This document shows, one piece after another, positions 1-9,645 of a DNA stretch of 64,000 bases (position 1 is the stretch's first letter; each line of letters begins with the position of its first letter). The stretch is from Larix kaempferi. Lineage: Eukaryota > Streptophyta > Pinopsida > Pinales > Pinaceae. The position numbers were made by a program, and so were the translations under genes. The notes beneath the pieces were generated by a model. That model had not been told where the DNA came from and made no database searches. It worked only from the letters and a program-made list of their open reading frames with translations. The DNA is taken from assembly GCA_027924585.1 (NCBI GenBank), contig BSBM01000232.1:28964001-29028000 (forward strand), in the 5' to 3' direction.

Positions 1-899
1 TGTTCTCAAATAAATAAATTGATATTTAATTTATGGAAATTAAATTCTTCACATAGCAGCATTCACACACATAGTAGGAAAATGAACAATGGAAGCATAA
101 AACAATTAACACATGCATGTACTCCAAATCTGCTTTTCACTAATACTTCAAATCTTACAAGGAAACCTCCACAGCTTCCATTAACTTGCAGTTGTATGGT
201 ACACTCAAACAAAACAAAAATATGTAAACTTAGAAGATAAATATGCCTGCCAAAACTGAGGAAAACTGCCCACGGAAACCGAGAAAAATTACTGCAGACT
301 TATGGCCTACTGTGCAGCCATCCATATGACTGTACGGACCTGTTCTATATGGACATTTCCGCATGACTGTATGGAATCCATACGGCCATGCTGTGCTGAT
401 CCGTACACCTGTATAGATCGCTGTCTCTACTGGCTGCACCCTTAAATCTGCCTGGTAGCTCAACCTAGCTCCTCTTTGGTTCTGTCGAGTTTCTTCACCT
501 TCTAACCAACCTGTCTTCATGAAGAATGAATGTATCTTTACCCTCTACTTTGACTTGCCTTTATACTTTAGTTGAAGACCTAATATACCAAAACCCTAAT
601 TTCACGTTGAGATCTACGGTTGAGATTAGTCCAAATCACTAATGCATTAAAATGCGCTTGATTAGACTTAACAGCTAATTAAAATATTTTCACTATATTA
701 CTAATGGCAAACTTCATCGAAAAATTTGAATTCGAACCAAACCTGAACTCAAACCTAGACTATGTGACTTAGGTGTCATGCTCTACAACCCTTGCGTCAT
801 ACTACCCTTGAAAAATATTATGGACCTCCTGGCTGAGAGTCATTAGGTGTACCTTTTGCTTCTTTCTCCAAACCATTTCTCAACAATAGTCCACTTCAC
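1..899. other. No gene recognised
   Basis: No protein family could be read in any frame. The only open frames are short and look random. Positions 320-420 hold several short variants of a GTACGGA / CCATACGG type word on both strands, which gives a weak repetitive texture but no clear unit. It is probably intergenic or old transposon DNA beside the Ty3 remnant that follows. Confidence 0.5.
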
Positions 900-1329
900 T
901 CCAAACAATCTCACTATGTAATTTAAGCAAAGCCATTCTCGACATTATTTCAATCTTCTCCTTACCTGCTAATGCCTTGTTTTGGTTACCAGCTTTATCC
1001 TCTCTTTGTCTCCACCTGCAATGTTATCTTCTGCTTCAAACATCTTCCCAGAATCTCAATTTCTATATGGTCCTTTTCTTCTCCTGTCATCTCTACTTCT
1101 TGACACTAACACAGCTTCATAACCTGAACTGTAGGATAACTATCCATTGCTGCTGCACCATTTTTAATCTCAAATGGCTTCATATCTCCCAATGCCTCTG
1201 CATCTTCATGCTTCGTTGATTTGATTTTCCACTTCTTAGTAAAGTTGGTGCATATGATGTGCAGTTTCTTTAACAGTACATTCCCAAAACTTGTCTTTCT
1301 CTATTTCTAGAATTCTGCCTTGCTCAATG

Positions 1330-3360
1330 CACTCCCCCACCTGCTCATGGTTTTGTGGCATTGGTGTTGCAAGTTGCAACAAACTAAATCTCACTATAAT
1401 TCATTTGTTTCTGGACTGCAATTCTTTTCTCTACACCAGCAACTTCGACAACATTTTCTTTAGTTTTCATTGCATCTTCTATAACAGCATTTCGAAGGTT
1501 TTAAAAGATGTCTCTTCCCATCATGTTGTATTACATGGTTGTTTTCTTGGACATGATGGATCATTTTTTTATTACATTTCCAAAGCCTTCCCAACAGTAA
1601 ATGACATGCGTCCATCATAACCATGCCACATAACACTTTTTCTTCATATGGAATGATATTAAAAGCAACCAAACATGATTGATCTACAACCACGGTATGA
1701 TCCTTTTATAACTAGGAATTTTTTTAGGGATTAGATTTTGGAATGTTCGTAGATCCTCCATCAATGATCACCTTGCATACTTCGTCTTTGCACTTGCACC
1801 CTGTTTGGAAGACACTCTTTCTCTTCCAATCAATTTTTGGGCTCTCCTTGTTTCTCGATATTAGGCTCCTTTGCAGCCTGAAGTTCTCTCTGGTCTCTGC
1901 TTCAATTTCTTGTGTGGCAAGTTCCTCTTGGATACCAATGCCCTTTTGGGGTTTTGGGGATAGTATTAGGCTTTATGGACTTCACCACTAATGAAGCATT
2001 TCAATGGTTTCTGGGAACCAAATGTTTGTTCTCTTCCTCTATAAATTCTACAAAAACTTAAGTGGATTCAGGTGGCAATGAAACAAGCAGCGAGAATATG
2101 TAAATGTAATAGCTTATTCACTTTAAAGTTGATATCTCTTGACTCTTTTGAGTGTCGATGATTTGAAAGATGAGAGCAAAAATTTTCTTTAGTATTTTAA
2201 GATGTCCATGTGATATTTCAAGAGTAAGGAAATTACATAAACTGAAAAGAAACCTGATTATTATGGAATGTGTAAAGTGTCGAAATTTTGCCTGGAATTG
2301 ACAATTCAATGCAAAACAGAAATTTCACCTTCAACCTAGAAGGTTTCTTGGATCTTAGCCTTGTGAATTTTCAGCCTTAGGACCACTGTAAAATAAAGTA
2401 CAAAACAACAAAGGAAATGGAACAATATTTGAATTCCAAACAGCCACAAACTTTCCAGCAATTCAAGGAGAAAAGATACCAAAAATAAGGATAAGTTTCA
2501 GCCCTTCTAGGGTGACTTATCAGCCAATAACCAGATCTGAAAATGCACTTTACATATGTAATAAATTAATAATAGCAGTATGACAGCAGTAAAATCACTT
2601 AACAATTTGTCGATGTAACTTTTAACGGGTTCACAAGTCAATCTTGTTGAACTGTCAATGGATTTCTCAGTAGTCACTGATCAAACTTGTTCTTGGCGAG
2701 TCTAACTCACCGGCTATGAGTTTGACACTGTCAAGTTGAATCGACCCATTTCAACTGATGAGTTAGGTTGAACCTGTGAATTCTGGTCAAACATGGACAA
2801 TTTAGCATCTTTGTACCCTAACAGGTAGAACCTATTTTGGATACCATCCTTGCAATTGTCCCAAGTGTCGTTGGGTGGTTGATTTGTAGATGCTAGGGAC
2901 TTGGTGTGCATCGACGACTAGGTGAGGGCATTCTTTTCCAGGTGTATTTCGTCCACTAAAATATTATGAGTGCTTGTAAGGTTGGCTTGGTTATTGAAAT
3001 AATCCCCAAGATTGCAGATCCATGAATCCAACATAATCACATTAATTGATTTGTCAAATTTTAGGGTGGAGATTTTTGTGTCCAGAGGGAAGGGTTGTTT
3101 GGCAATGGGAATAGCTAAAGGTTTAGCATGCAACTAAGCCAATGGAGGTTGTTTCTATTGTTGTAGTTTTTGTGACTACTATTGCATGATCATCTACTTC
3201 CAAAAGATGGTCATTGAAACATATTGGTTTTGAACTATTTTTTTGTTGTCTATGTACATCAAGTTCTTCCATCAAGATCTAGTTTTGTTGGCACTGATTT
3301 TCGTGCATCTGCTCTAACACGAGCTGAATAATATTTGAGCCTTGCAAGTTTCCCTTGGAC
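1330..3360 (-). pseudogene. Degenerate Ty3/gypsy gag-protease remnant
   Basis: Read on the minus strand from 3360 downward. A gag-like core is split over two frames: 2918-3133 contains LDSWICNLGDYFNN, and 2714-2911 contains NDTWDNCKDGIQNRFY, which match the retrotransposon gag pattern (W..L..YF and W..F...F.P.GY). A decayed zinc-knuckle-like stretch follows near 2030 (KCFISGEVHKA). An aspartic protease is then visible: the active-site motif VIIDGGSTN at about 1747-1772 and the downstream signature MDACHLLLGRLWKCNKK within 1460-1693. The order gag, knuckle, protease is that of Ty3 elements. Many stops and frameshifts make it non-functional. Reverse transcriptase should lie further left, but I could not read it. 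No LTR was found for this copy, so its true limits are unknown. Confidence 0.7.
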
Positions 3361-4620
3361 GGCAAGGAGACTTGATGCAAAATTACAACAAGGGTTTCAC
3401 ATTACTGGCCATGAAAATTGTGGTATTGTTGATAGAAATCATAGTAAGGACTCTGCTTAAAAAAAACTTATAAGTGGATGGTACTTGCATATGCAGTTAT
3501 CGCAGGTCTGGTCTGCATTAGGATTTCAAATTGCTTACCACTGGCAGGGTCTAAATCTAAGTTTCTTAAGCAAGATACCTTTTTAAGGCATAACCTTTGG
3601 GTAACTCAATATAATATATAAAGATGAGCAATATCTACGAGGTAAATTTCCTAATCAAAATCCACATGTTGGAGAAGGATTGCACACTTGGGTGAAGCAA
3701 AATCAAAACCTTGAAGAGGCTGATATTGTTCGATGGCTAGTCATTTATCCCATCCTTTTCATCTTTATCATGACGGAAATGTGTAATATTCTGTTGGTTT
3801 TGTTTTATGTTTGATTTTTGTTTTTGCAATCTTAATGAGTTCTCTTGATGAGTTCCAAATATTTGTAGCAATGTGTGGTTCTTCTAAAGATTGCCATGTG
3901 ATTGCATCATATCATAAAGCTCCATTGAAGCAGGTTTTTTTTGTGTGCACTTTATGTGGTCCAACACATGAACTTATGGCTTGATTGCACTCAAACATTA
4001 TGTGCTCTTGCATGCTTTTGTCTCATTATATGCATAATTGATGATTTGAAGTTAGAATTCAAATTATGTCTTCCATTGGTTGTCCCACCTTGAGAATTAA
4101 AGGGTATATAATTCATTTCTATTAGAGTGTTTATTTTTCTGTAACATTATATTTTGTATTCTCTTTGCTTGTGAATCCCCTTTTAAATCTTGATTACCCA
4201 CACAACAATATATATAACACCTTTTCTGCAATGAAAATTATTAGACACATATATTGCAAGTATATTAAGAGAGTTAGTGTGCTTAAACTCTCCTTAAATA
4301 AATTTCTTGTTGTGTTTTTTCTTGAAGATTTATACATTTTTGAATTATTATTAAAATGGTTTATGTTTGAATACTGCTTCATGCCAGCCTTCTTCTTTAT
4401 ATATGGTAATTGTTATGGCACAATTGTACTGCTATAGTTCAAATTAGAAGTTTCAGTCTGAAGAAAAATTTCATTCCATGCTATCCTATCTTGTTATTTC
4501 TAGATGGCAATAACTATCCCTTATCACTTCTACGTTTTTCAATGTTGTGACCCTCTAGTCTTGGAAAATTTACATTCTCTTTATGTCTTTAGGATTATTG
4601 TTTTGATGCTTTTTTTTGCA
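3361..4620. other. No gene recognised; AT-rich
   Basis: About 1.2 kb without a readable coding frame. It precedes the isolated carboxypeptidase exon and could be intron of that relic, because the final bases form a T-rich tract ending in GCAG, a good splice acceptor. I searched it for earlier carboxypeptidase motifs and recognised none. Confidence 0.4.
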
Positions 4621-4621
4621 G

Positions 4622-4735
4622 GTTGGAGGATGGACTCAAATATACAAAGGGTTGACACTTGTGACAATCAGAGGGGCAGGGAATATCCACCTTTCAACCT
4701 TGGGGTATCCATTCATTACAAGAGGAGGCAAGTAA
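4622..4735 (+). pseudogene. Serine carboxypeptidase-like last exon (isolated)
   Basis: Directly after a polypyrimidine tract and AG acceptor (4620-4621) the frame reads VGGWTQIYKGLTLVTIRGAG and ends at TAA after GGK. This matches the C-terminal exon of plant serine carboxypeptidases (family S10), where the block is EVGGW..Y.GLTF.TVRGAGH. In the family the residue after RGAG is the catalytic His; here it is Asn, and the rest (IHLSTLGYPFITRGGK) has drifted from the usual VPLHRP segment. No other carboxypeptidase exon is visible nearby. I read it as a broken, non-catalytic gene fragment. The call rests on a single block of about 20 residues. Confidence 0.6.
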
Positions 4736-4834
4736 CACTGTATCAACATAACTGGCACTATAAAAAGGGTCTGGTACTATGTTTTAAGCCTTACTTCCTA
4801 TAGTTGTTTTAATATTCTTTGTAAGTCTGGAACC

Positions 4835-5625
4835 CAAAAGAGTCCTCACCAGATCTCAGGCTATAGAGAGTGACTTAGAGTTTGAAAAGTATTCCCATCC
4901 TCCCAAAAGTAAGAACCCCATATTTGTATCACCTCAAGCTTCCTCACCCTCATCAAGTTATTCCCATTATTATTAGAGGATACAAATGGCTGCTGTGAAT
5001 GCACCCTGGCTTACAGGAAGCAGTCCCTTTTACATCTAAGGACTTGCACATAAGATGCCAAAGAATGCTAATAAATACTTTCCAAAATACAAGCAAATGG
5101 CATAAGGACCGCAGAATAAAACATCCAGGCATACAAGGATGCCTTAATAAGACTGCAAGTGGAGCATGAATATGTGTCATGTAGAATGTTTTCCATGAAA
5201 CTTGATGATTAGTCTTATGATTGGTATATCAGCTTGCCCATTGGTTCAATCCCTTCTTGGGATGAGCTATAATCTGCCTTCATAAATCTCACTTTCTGCT
5301 TCCCATTGATCCTGCAGTGCTATATCATCAGTTTGCTTCAGCACACTGAGAGCCAAATGAGTCCATGAGGTTTTACAAAACTCTATTTACAAGCTGTATA
5401 CCAGGTTGGTAGCTCCTTACACTCTCAATGATCAAGCAGTTGTTCAAATATATTCAATAGCTTTAGATCCATCCCTTGACCTCAATGTTTGTTAGGAGGT
5501 CACCCACTATAACTACCCTTACATTAGCCTATGCTGAAGCCATGACAGTGGAACAACAGTTGATGCCCCAAGGCTATGGAGTTATCCAGTGACCATCACT
5601 CAGTTCATATGATCCCATATTTGAG
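4835..5625 (+). pseudogene. Degenerate Ty3/gypsy gag fragment
   Basis: Successive plus-strand frames give recognisable pieces of a plant Ty3 gag: APWLTGSSPFYI, then HKMPKNANKYFPKYKQ near 5060, a SLPIG/SW...FIN-like stretch near 5230-5290, and LYTRLVAPYTLNDQAVVQIY with ALDPSLDLNV near 5390-5490, followed by an AYAEAM-like tail near 5530. These correspond in order to the start, centre and C-terminal part of the retrotransposon gag domain. At least four stops and several frameshifts separate the pieces. It is on the opposite strand from the remnant at 1.3-3.4 kb and is probably a different insertion. No LTRs were seen. Confidence 0.6.
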
Positions 5626-5919
5626 ATATTTTAGGTTGGATTGCCATACATTGTGAAGAAAATCTTGATTCAACTATATCTACTAAGAAAGAATCACTCT
5701 TAAGGTTTATTTCATTTGCCTGGTATTTTGCTTTTCCTTCTCTCATATTTTCCATATTTGTTTGGGGTTCTTTTTCCATATCTATTTTGGGTTGCTTAGT
5801 GTTTGAAGGTAAATTAGCCGTAAGTTAAAACTAAGACCTCGTGATATAGGAACTTATAATAATTGGATGCTAACACATGGTTTGCAAATATGACCATAAA
5901 ATTGTGGTAAGAACTGTTC

Positions 5920-6794
5920 ATAGACATGGTCAGCTTCATTTCCAGCAAGAAATTGGGAATCAACCTACACAGGAAGTACCTGATATATCTGAGAGAGAAC
6001 CTATTTTGCAGGGCTGTCATGTTTCTTGTTTATTCGCCTTTCAAATATCTTTCATCACAAGAACAAATTTTTCTATTTGAAGCTCTGGAGCCATTTGGTC
6101 ATGAGTGGCTACAATCTTTATTGAATACTATAGCACTAGGAGCTTGTAACAATGGAAATTCTGTATCTGATGATCTTCTGATGGTAGTAAGCTTGATGTC
6201 TTTGGCAATTTTTTCAAGCTTGGAACTGTATAGTTGGAGTTTACATAAATATAATGTACTGGAAATATTGTCCCATGCTATTAAGTTCTACTATGACAAT
6301 GAAGTCAAAGTTGCAAGATCAAATGTATCTATTCATGTTGTTAGTGCAACACATGGGAGAATCTGCTGTTGGGATGAAACACAAGATTGAAAAGGAAGCA
6401 ATTTAATATTGTTTCTTACCCACTCACCCTTCGCAAAATTGGTTCCAAATTCAGTCTTGCTCAGAATGTCAAACAAGATATCCATGTTGAAGGTTCTATT
6501 GAAAAGGTTGAATGTGAAGAAATAGAAACTGGAGTATCAATCAGGCAGTTTCAAAAATTGGTTGCTGACAATAGCCTTGCTCCTGGTGTACAATGGTATG
6601 CAGCACACAACATGTCCTGCTTCGGTATATATGGATTTCCAAATAAATTTGGAAGAAGAATGAAGAAGGCATTTGATAATGATGAGATGTATGACCTTTT
6701 GTTGGTCTTATCAAATGGGAGTTCATTGTTTGCACACTTGGTTATTTTAGCAGCTAGATGCTCATCTTTATTTCCCTCTAGCTATATTTTCTAA
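5920..6794 (+). pseudogene. BTB/POZ-domain protein fragment (At1g04390-like)
   Basis: Two overlapping open frames, 5926-6390 and 6387-6794, read as one protein interrupted by a frameshift near 6390. The first resembles helical (ARM-like) sequence rich in Leu. The second ends with DNDEMYDLLLVLSNGSSLFA followed by HLVILAARCSSLFPS, which has the start pattern of a BTB domain (D....L.NG....AH..ILAARC..LF). The preceding GIYGFPNKFGRRMKKAF resembles the linker before the BTB domain in the plant At1g04390-type proteins, as I remember that family. Both frames open with TTG, not ATG, so they are interior pieces. The BTB domain is cut short after about 30 residues, at 6794. Upstream exons are not evident. 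Likely a gene fragment rather than a working gene. Confidence 0.45.
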
Positions 6795-7180
6795 AATATA
6801 TGTTACCCTAGACCATGACTCAACAAGGTCACGATTTTTACTAGATATTTCTGATCGTGAGGGCCAATGGATTCTTAGGTCTTCTCTTGTTGGAATAATA
6901 TAAATGATTACCTAATATAGTCTTAGCATTTTATTGTATTAATATTGTTACAAGTGTTTAGTTCCCAATTAAATGGTTTCTACAGGCTTTCCAGCTAATG
7001 AATGTGTTTATGGGTCTAAGCTGCATTTTGTGCATTGAAAACATATCTTTATAAATATGATAGTGAACTATTGCGTGTGATTCTACTCTATAGTAGAATT
7101 GATAAATGGATGAATATATATATAACTCTAGAATAGAGAGTATTTAGATAGAAAAATAATATATTCCTAATAATATTTTT
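6795..7180. other. AT-rich intergenic stretch
   Basis: No coding signal. It contains short TATATA runs and leads into the hairpin of the CACTA-like end. Confidence 0.4.
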
Positions 7181-7305
7181 AAAAAAAAGTCAAGTGTCTC
7201 TCCTAGCAAGTTTCGACGAACTTGCTATACTAGCGATGAAAATTTCCATCGCTAGTATAGCAAGTTCGTCGAAACTTGCTAGGAGAGACGCTTGACTTTT
7301 TTTTT
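7181..7305. repeat. Near-perfect 120-bp hairpin
   Basis: Inverted repeat centred at about 7242/7243, with arms of about 60 bases. The inner part reads TAGCGATG...CATCGCTA, and the outer part pairs GTCAAGTG at 7189-7196 with CGCTTGAC at 7289-7296 with one mismatch. It ends in an A-run on the left and a T-run on the right. Only two or three mismatches are visible over the whole stem. A transcript would fold into a miRNA-precursor-like stem. Confidence 0.85.
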
Positions 7306-7790
7306 TTAAATATGAGACGCCGTCTCTATAGCGACGAACTTTCGGTGCTATAGCCACGAACATTCGTTGCTAGAGAGACGGAGATCACTTTACTTATTTT
7401 TTTTAAATATAAACATCCATCACTATAGCCACGAACTTTTGGTGCTATAGCCACGAATGTTCGTTGCTAGAGAGACAGAGATTGGTTCACTTATTTCTTT
7501 TAAATATGAACATCCGTCGCTATAGCCACGAAATTTCGGTGCTATAGCCACGAAATTTCGGTGCTAGAGAGACAGATATCAATTCACTTATTTCTTTTAA
7601 ATATGACCATTCATCGCTCTAGCCACGAACTGCTAGTGCTATAGCCACGAACGTTCGTGGCTAGAGAGACGTAGATCGCTTCATTTACTCTTTTTTTAAA
7701 TAGAAACATCCGTCGCTATAGCCATGAATGTTCGGTGCTATAGCCACGAACGTTGGAAAGTGTTGCTACAGCGATGAAATTAGTGCCATG
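7306..7790. repeat. 97-bp subterminal tandem repeats (about 4.5 copies)
   Basis: The landmark CTAGAGAGAC recurs at about 7370, 7467, 7564 and 7661, a constant 97-bp period. Each unit carries a TTTTAAATAT block, an AACATCCGTCGCTATAGCC block, and one or two copies of GCTATAGCCACGAA. That word is close to an inverted repeat with the following TTCGTTGCTAG. Units differ by several substitutions. Confidence 0.85.
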
Positions 7791-8014
7791 AAAACAAAGA
7801 GTCATGTTTGTCGCTATAGCAATGGAAAAGTGTTGCAATAGCAACGATTTTCCGTGAGAAAAATGTCCATGTGTACTAGTGAACCGGGCACCTATCTACC
7901 TGCTGCAATTATCTTGATGTCTTGGATAGTCTAAATTCACATATTTCATTTGTGAATTAAATATCAAGAGAAAGGTTAATTTTCCTTTTTATTATATTGT
8001 AAAATCTTTGTGCA

Positions 8015-8723
8015 AAAAGGTAGATCATGAGTATCCTAGATCTATGGCTGTCATGAATTCAAACTTGAAAAGCTGCAAGGAAGATAATAAAAGGAGCATG
8101 GTCCTGAATGCAAAACTACTATGATGACGTCGTAGCCTCTCGTTGATTCAAGGTCCCAAAAGTGGTAATTGGAAACCACTTTTCTATGGCCCTGAAACCA
8201 CCAGCTGATAAAAGATGTTTTAAATACATGGGGTAGTTTTGTCTTTTATATTATATTATTATAATATTTTTGGAAAAAGACAAGCATCCTAGATCAATGG
8301 CTCTCATCAATTCAGGATTGGAAAGTTGCATGAAGGATAATCAAAGGCACATGGGCCTGAATTCAAAACCACTTTGGACACATGGTAGGCTCTCGTCGAT
8401 TCAGGGTCCCAAAAGTGGTAATTGGAAACCACTTTTCTATGGCCCTGAAACCACCAGCTGATAAAAGATGTTTTAAATACATGTGGTAGTTTTGTCTTTT
8501 ATATTATATTATTATAATGTTTTGGGAAAAAGACAAGCATCCTAGATCAATGACTCTCATCAATTCAGGCTTGGAAAGTTGCATGAAGTATAATCAAAGG
8601 CACATGGGCTTGAATTCAAAACCACTTTGGACACGTGGCAGGCTTTTGTCGATTCAGGGTCCCAAAAGTGGTAATTGGAAACCGCTTTTCTATGGCCCTG
8701 AAACCACCAGCTAATAAAAGATG
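8015..8723. repeat. 253-bp tandem repeat, left part
   Basis: Three units, starting near 8018 (diverged), 8271 and 8524. Each contains AAAGACAAGCATCCTAGATC, a CAATTCAGG...TTGGAAAGTTGCATGAAG block, CCCAAAAGTGGTAATTGGAA, and a TTTTATATTATATTATTATA tail. The third unit is cut at 8723 by the 5.5-kb insertion and resumes at 14247. Within each unit AAAGTGG and CCACTTT form a short inverted repeat. Confidence 0.85.
8719..8723. repeat. Target-site duplication AGATG (left)
   Basis: AGATG stands immediately before the TGTTGATGCC start of the insertion and again at 14247-14251 after its CAACAACA end. The uninterrupted neighbouring repeat units show a single AAAAGATGTTTTAAAT at this place, which confirms the empty-site sequence. 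AAGATG (6 bp) would also fit. Confidence 0.8.
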
Positions 8724-9645
8724 TGTTGATGCCTCAAAAAGCGTTGCATCAATCAGCAAGGGATTCTCCCCGGTAAGCAATCCCAATTAGATCGCTCACC
8801 GTTTGTTGTGGGGAATCTGTCTGGCTATCGTATAGGTTTTTAAAGATTTGTTTATTTTATTGGTTGCGGCCCGATCCACCGTTCATGTATTTTAAATTGA
8901 GAATGATATGCAAGTGCCTAAATTAAATGGTTGCTATTAAACAAATCTATTCTAACTGTTTTAACCTAAGCTAGCCTATCCTTGCAAGGAGCAAAAATTT
9001 AAAAAAAATATGAGTAATATGACTGAAAGAAACATCTAGAGAATTAAACAGATGGCTATTAATCATCAAGACGTATTTTCAGCAGAAAGTGAATAATATC
9101 AAAGATAGCTTTGATTTTGTTTATAAAAGCATTCCATTACTCATGAGATACAGATATTTGCAAAGAAATAAGATCATTCACAACATAGAATTAGTTCATA
9201 AAAGCTAGGAAAGATGTCACAGAATGTGCATGAAACATGCAGAAATAGTTCGGCTATCATTCATCACAACCCAAAGCAAACAATGCACCAGCTTCCACAG
9301 GCCAAAATCCTTCCTCTATTCGTGTAGCTGAAATAGTTCATGTACATCTGAAAAAAAAATTCACCTGCCAAAAGTCCTTTTCCCCTCCCTAATTTGGCTA
9401 TATATAGTTTTACAAAACGCTCCATGAGCTACCACCCATACCCTAACCATTCACATTTTTTTAATTTGTCTTGTAGTGCTAATTTTATAAAAGGATAAAT
9501 ATCCCAATTAAATTTACAAAAAGGAACGGGAGTTAAAATTCAAATGTCATTTTAATGTCTCAAAGGTATACATAAAACAAAAACCAAAAAGACGTGTTGG
9601 CGTTCATCAACAGATACGAGCAACTGTGAGTTATCCTGGGGCTGG
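8724..9645. other. Left flank of the 5.5-kb insertion, non-coding
   Basis: No coding frame is readable. The outer 120 bases include ACCGTTTGTTGTGGGGAATC and other moderately GC-rich sequence, then AT-rich DNA. On the minus strand this is the region after the ORF. Confidence 0.4.

Larger units (their letters stand above)
7181..7881 (-). mobile_element. Probable CACTA (En/Spm) transposon terminus
   Basis: Read inward on the minus strand from 7881 the sequence begins CACTAGTACACATGG, the hallmark start of CACTA terminal inverted repeats. It is followed by several hundred bases of GCTATAGCGACG / CGTTCG words in both orientations, typical of subterminal repeats that bind the transposase. The block contains 97-bp repeats and ends in a 120-bp near-perfect hairpin, both listed separately. 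The opposite terminus and a transposase were not found. It is therefore either a truncated end or a small non-autonomous derivative whose second end has decayed. Confidence 0.55.

Noticed and set aside
8015-8723. Possible CRISPR-like array
   Set aside because: Units are 253 bp, nearly identical along their whole length and without variable spacers; this is ordinary plant tandem repeat.
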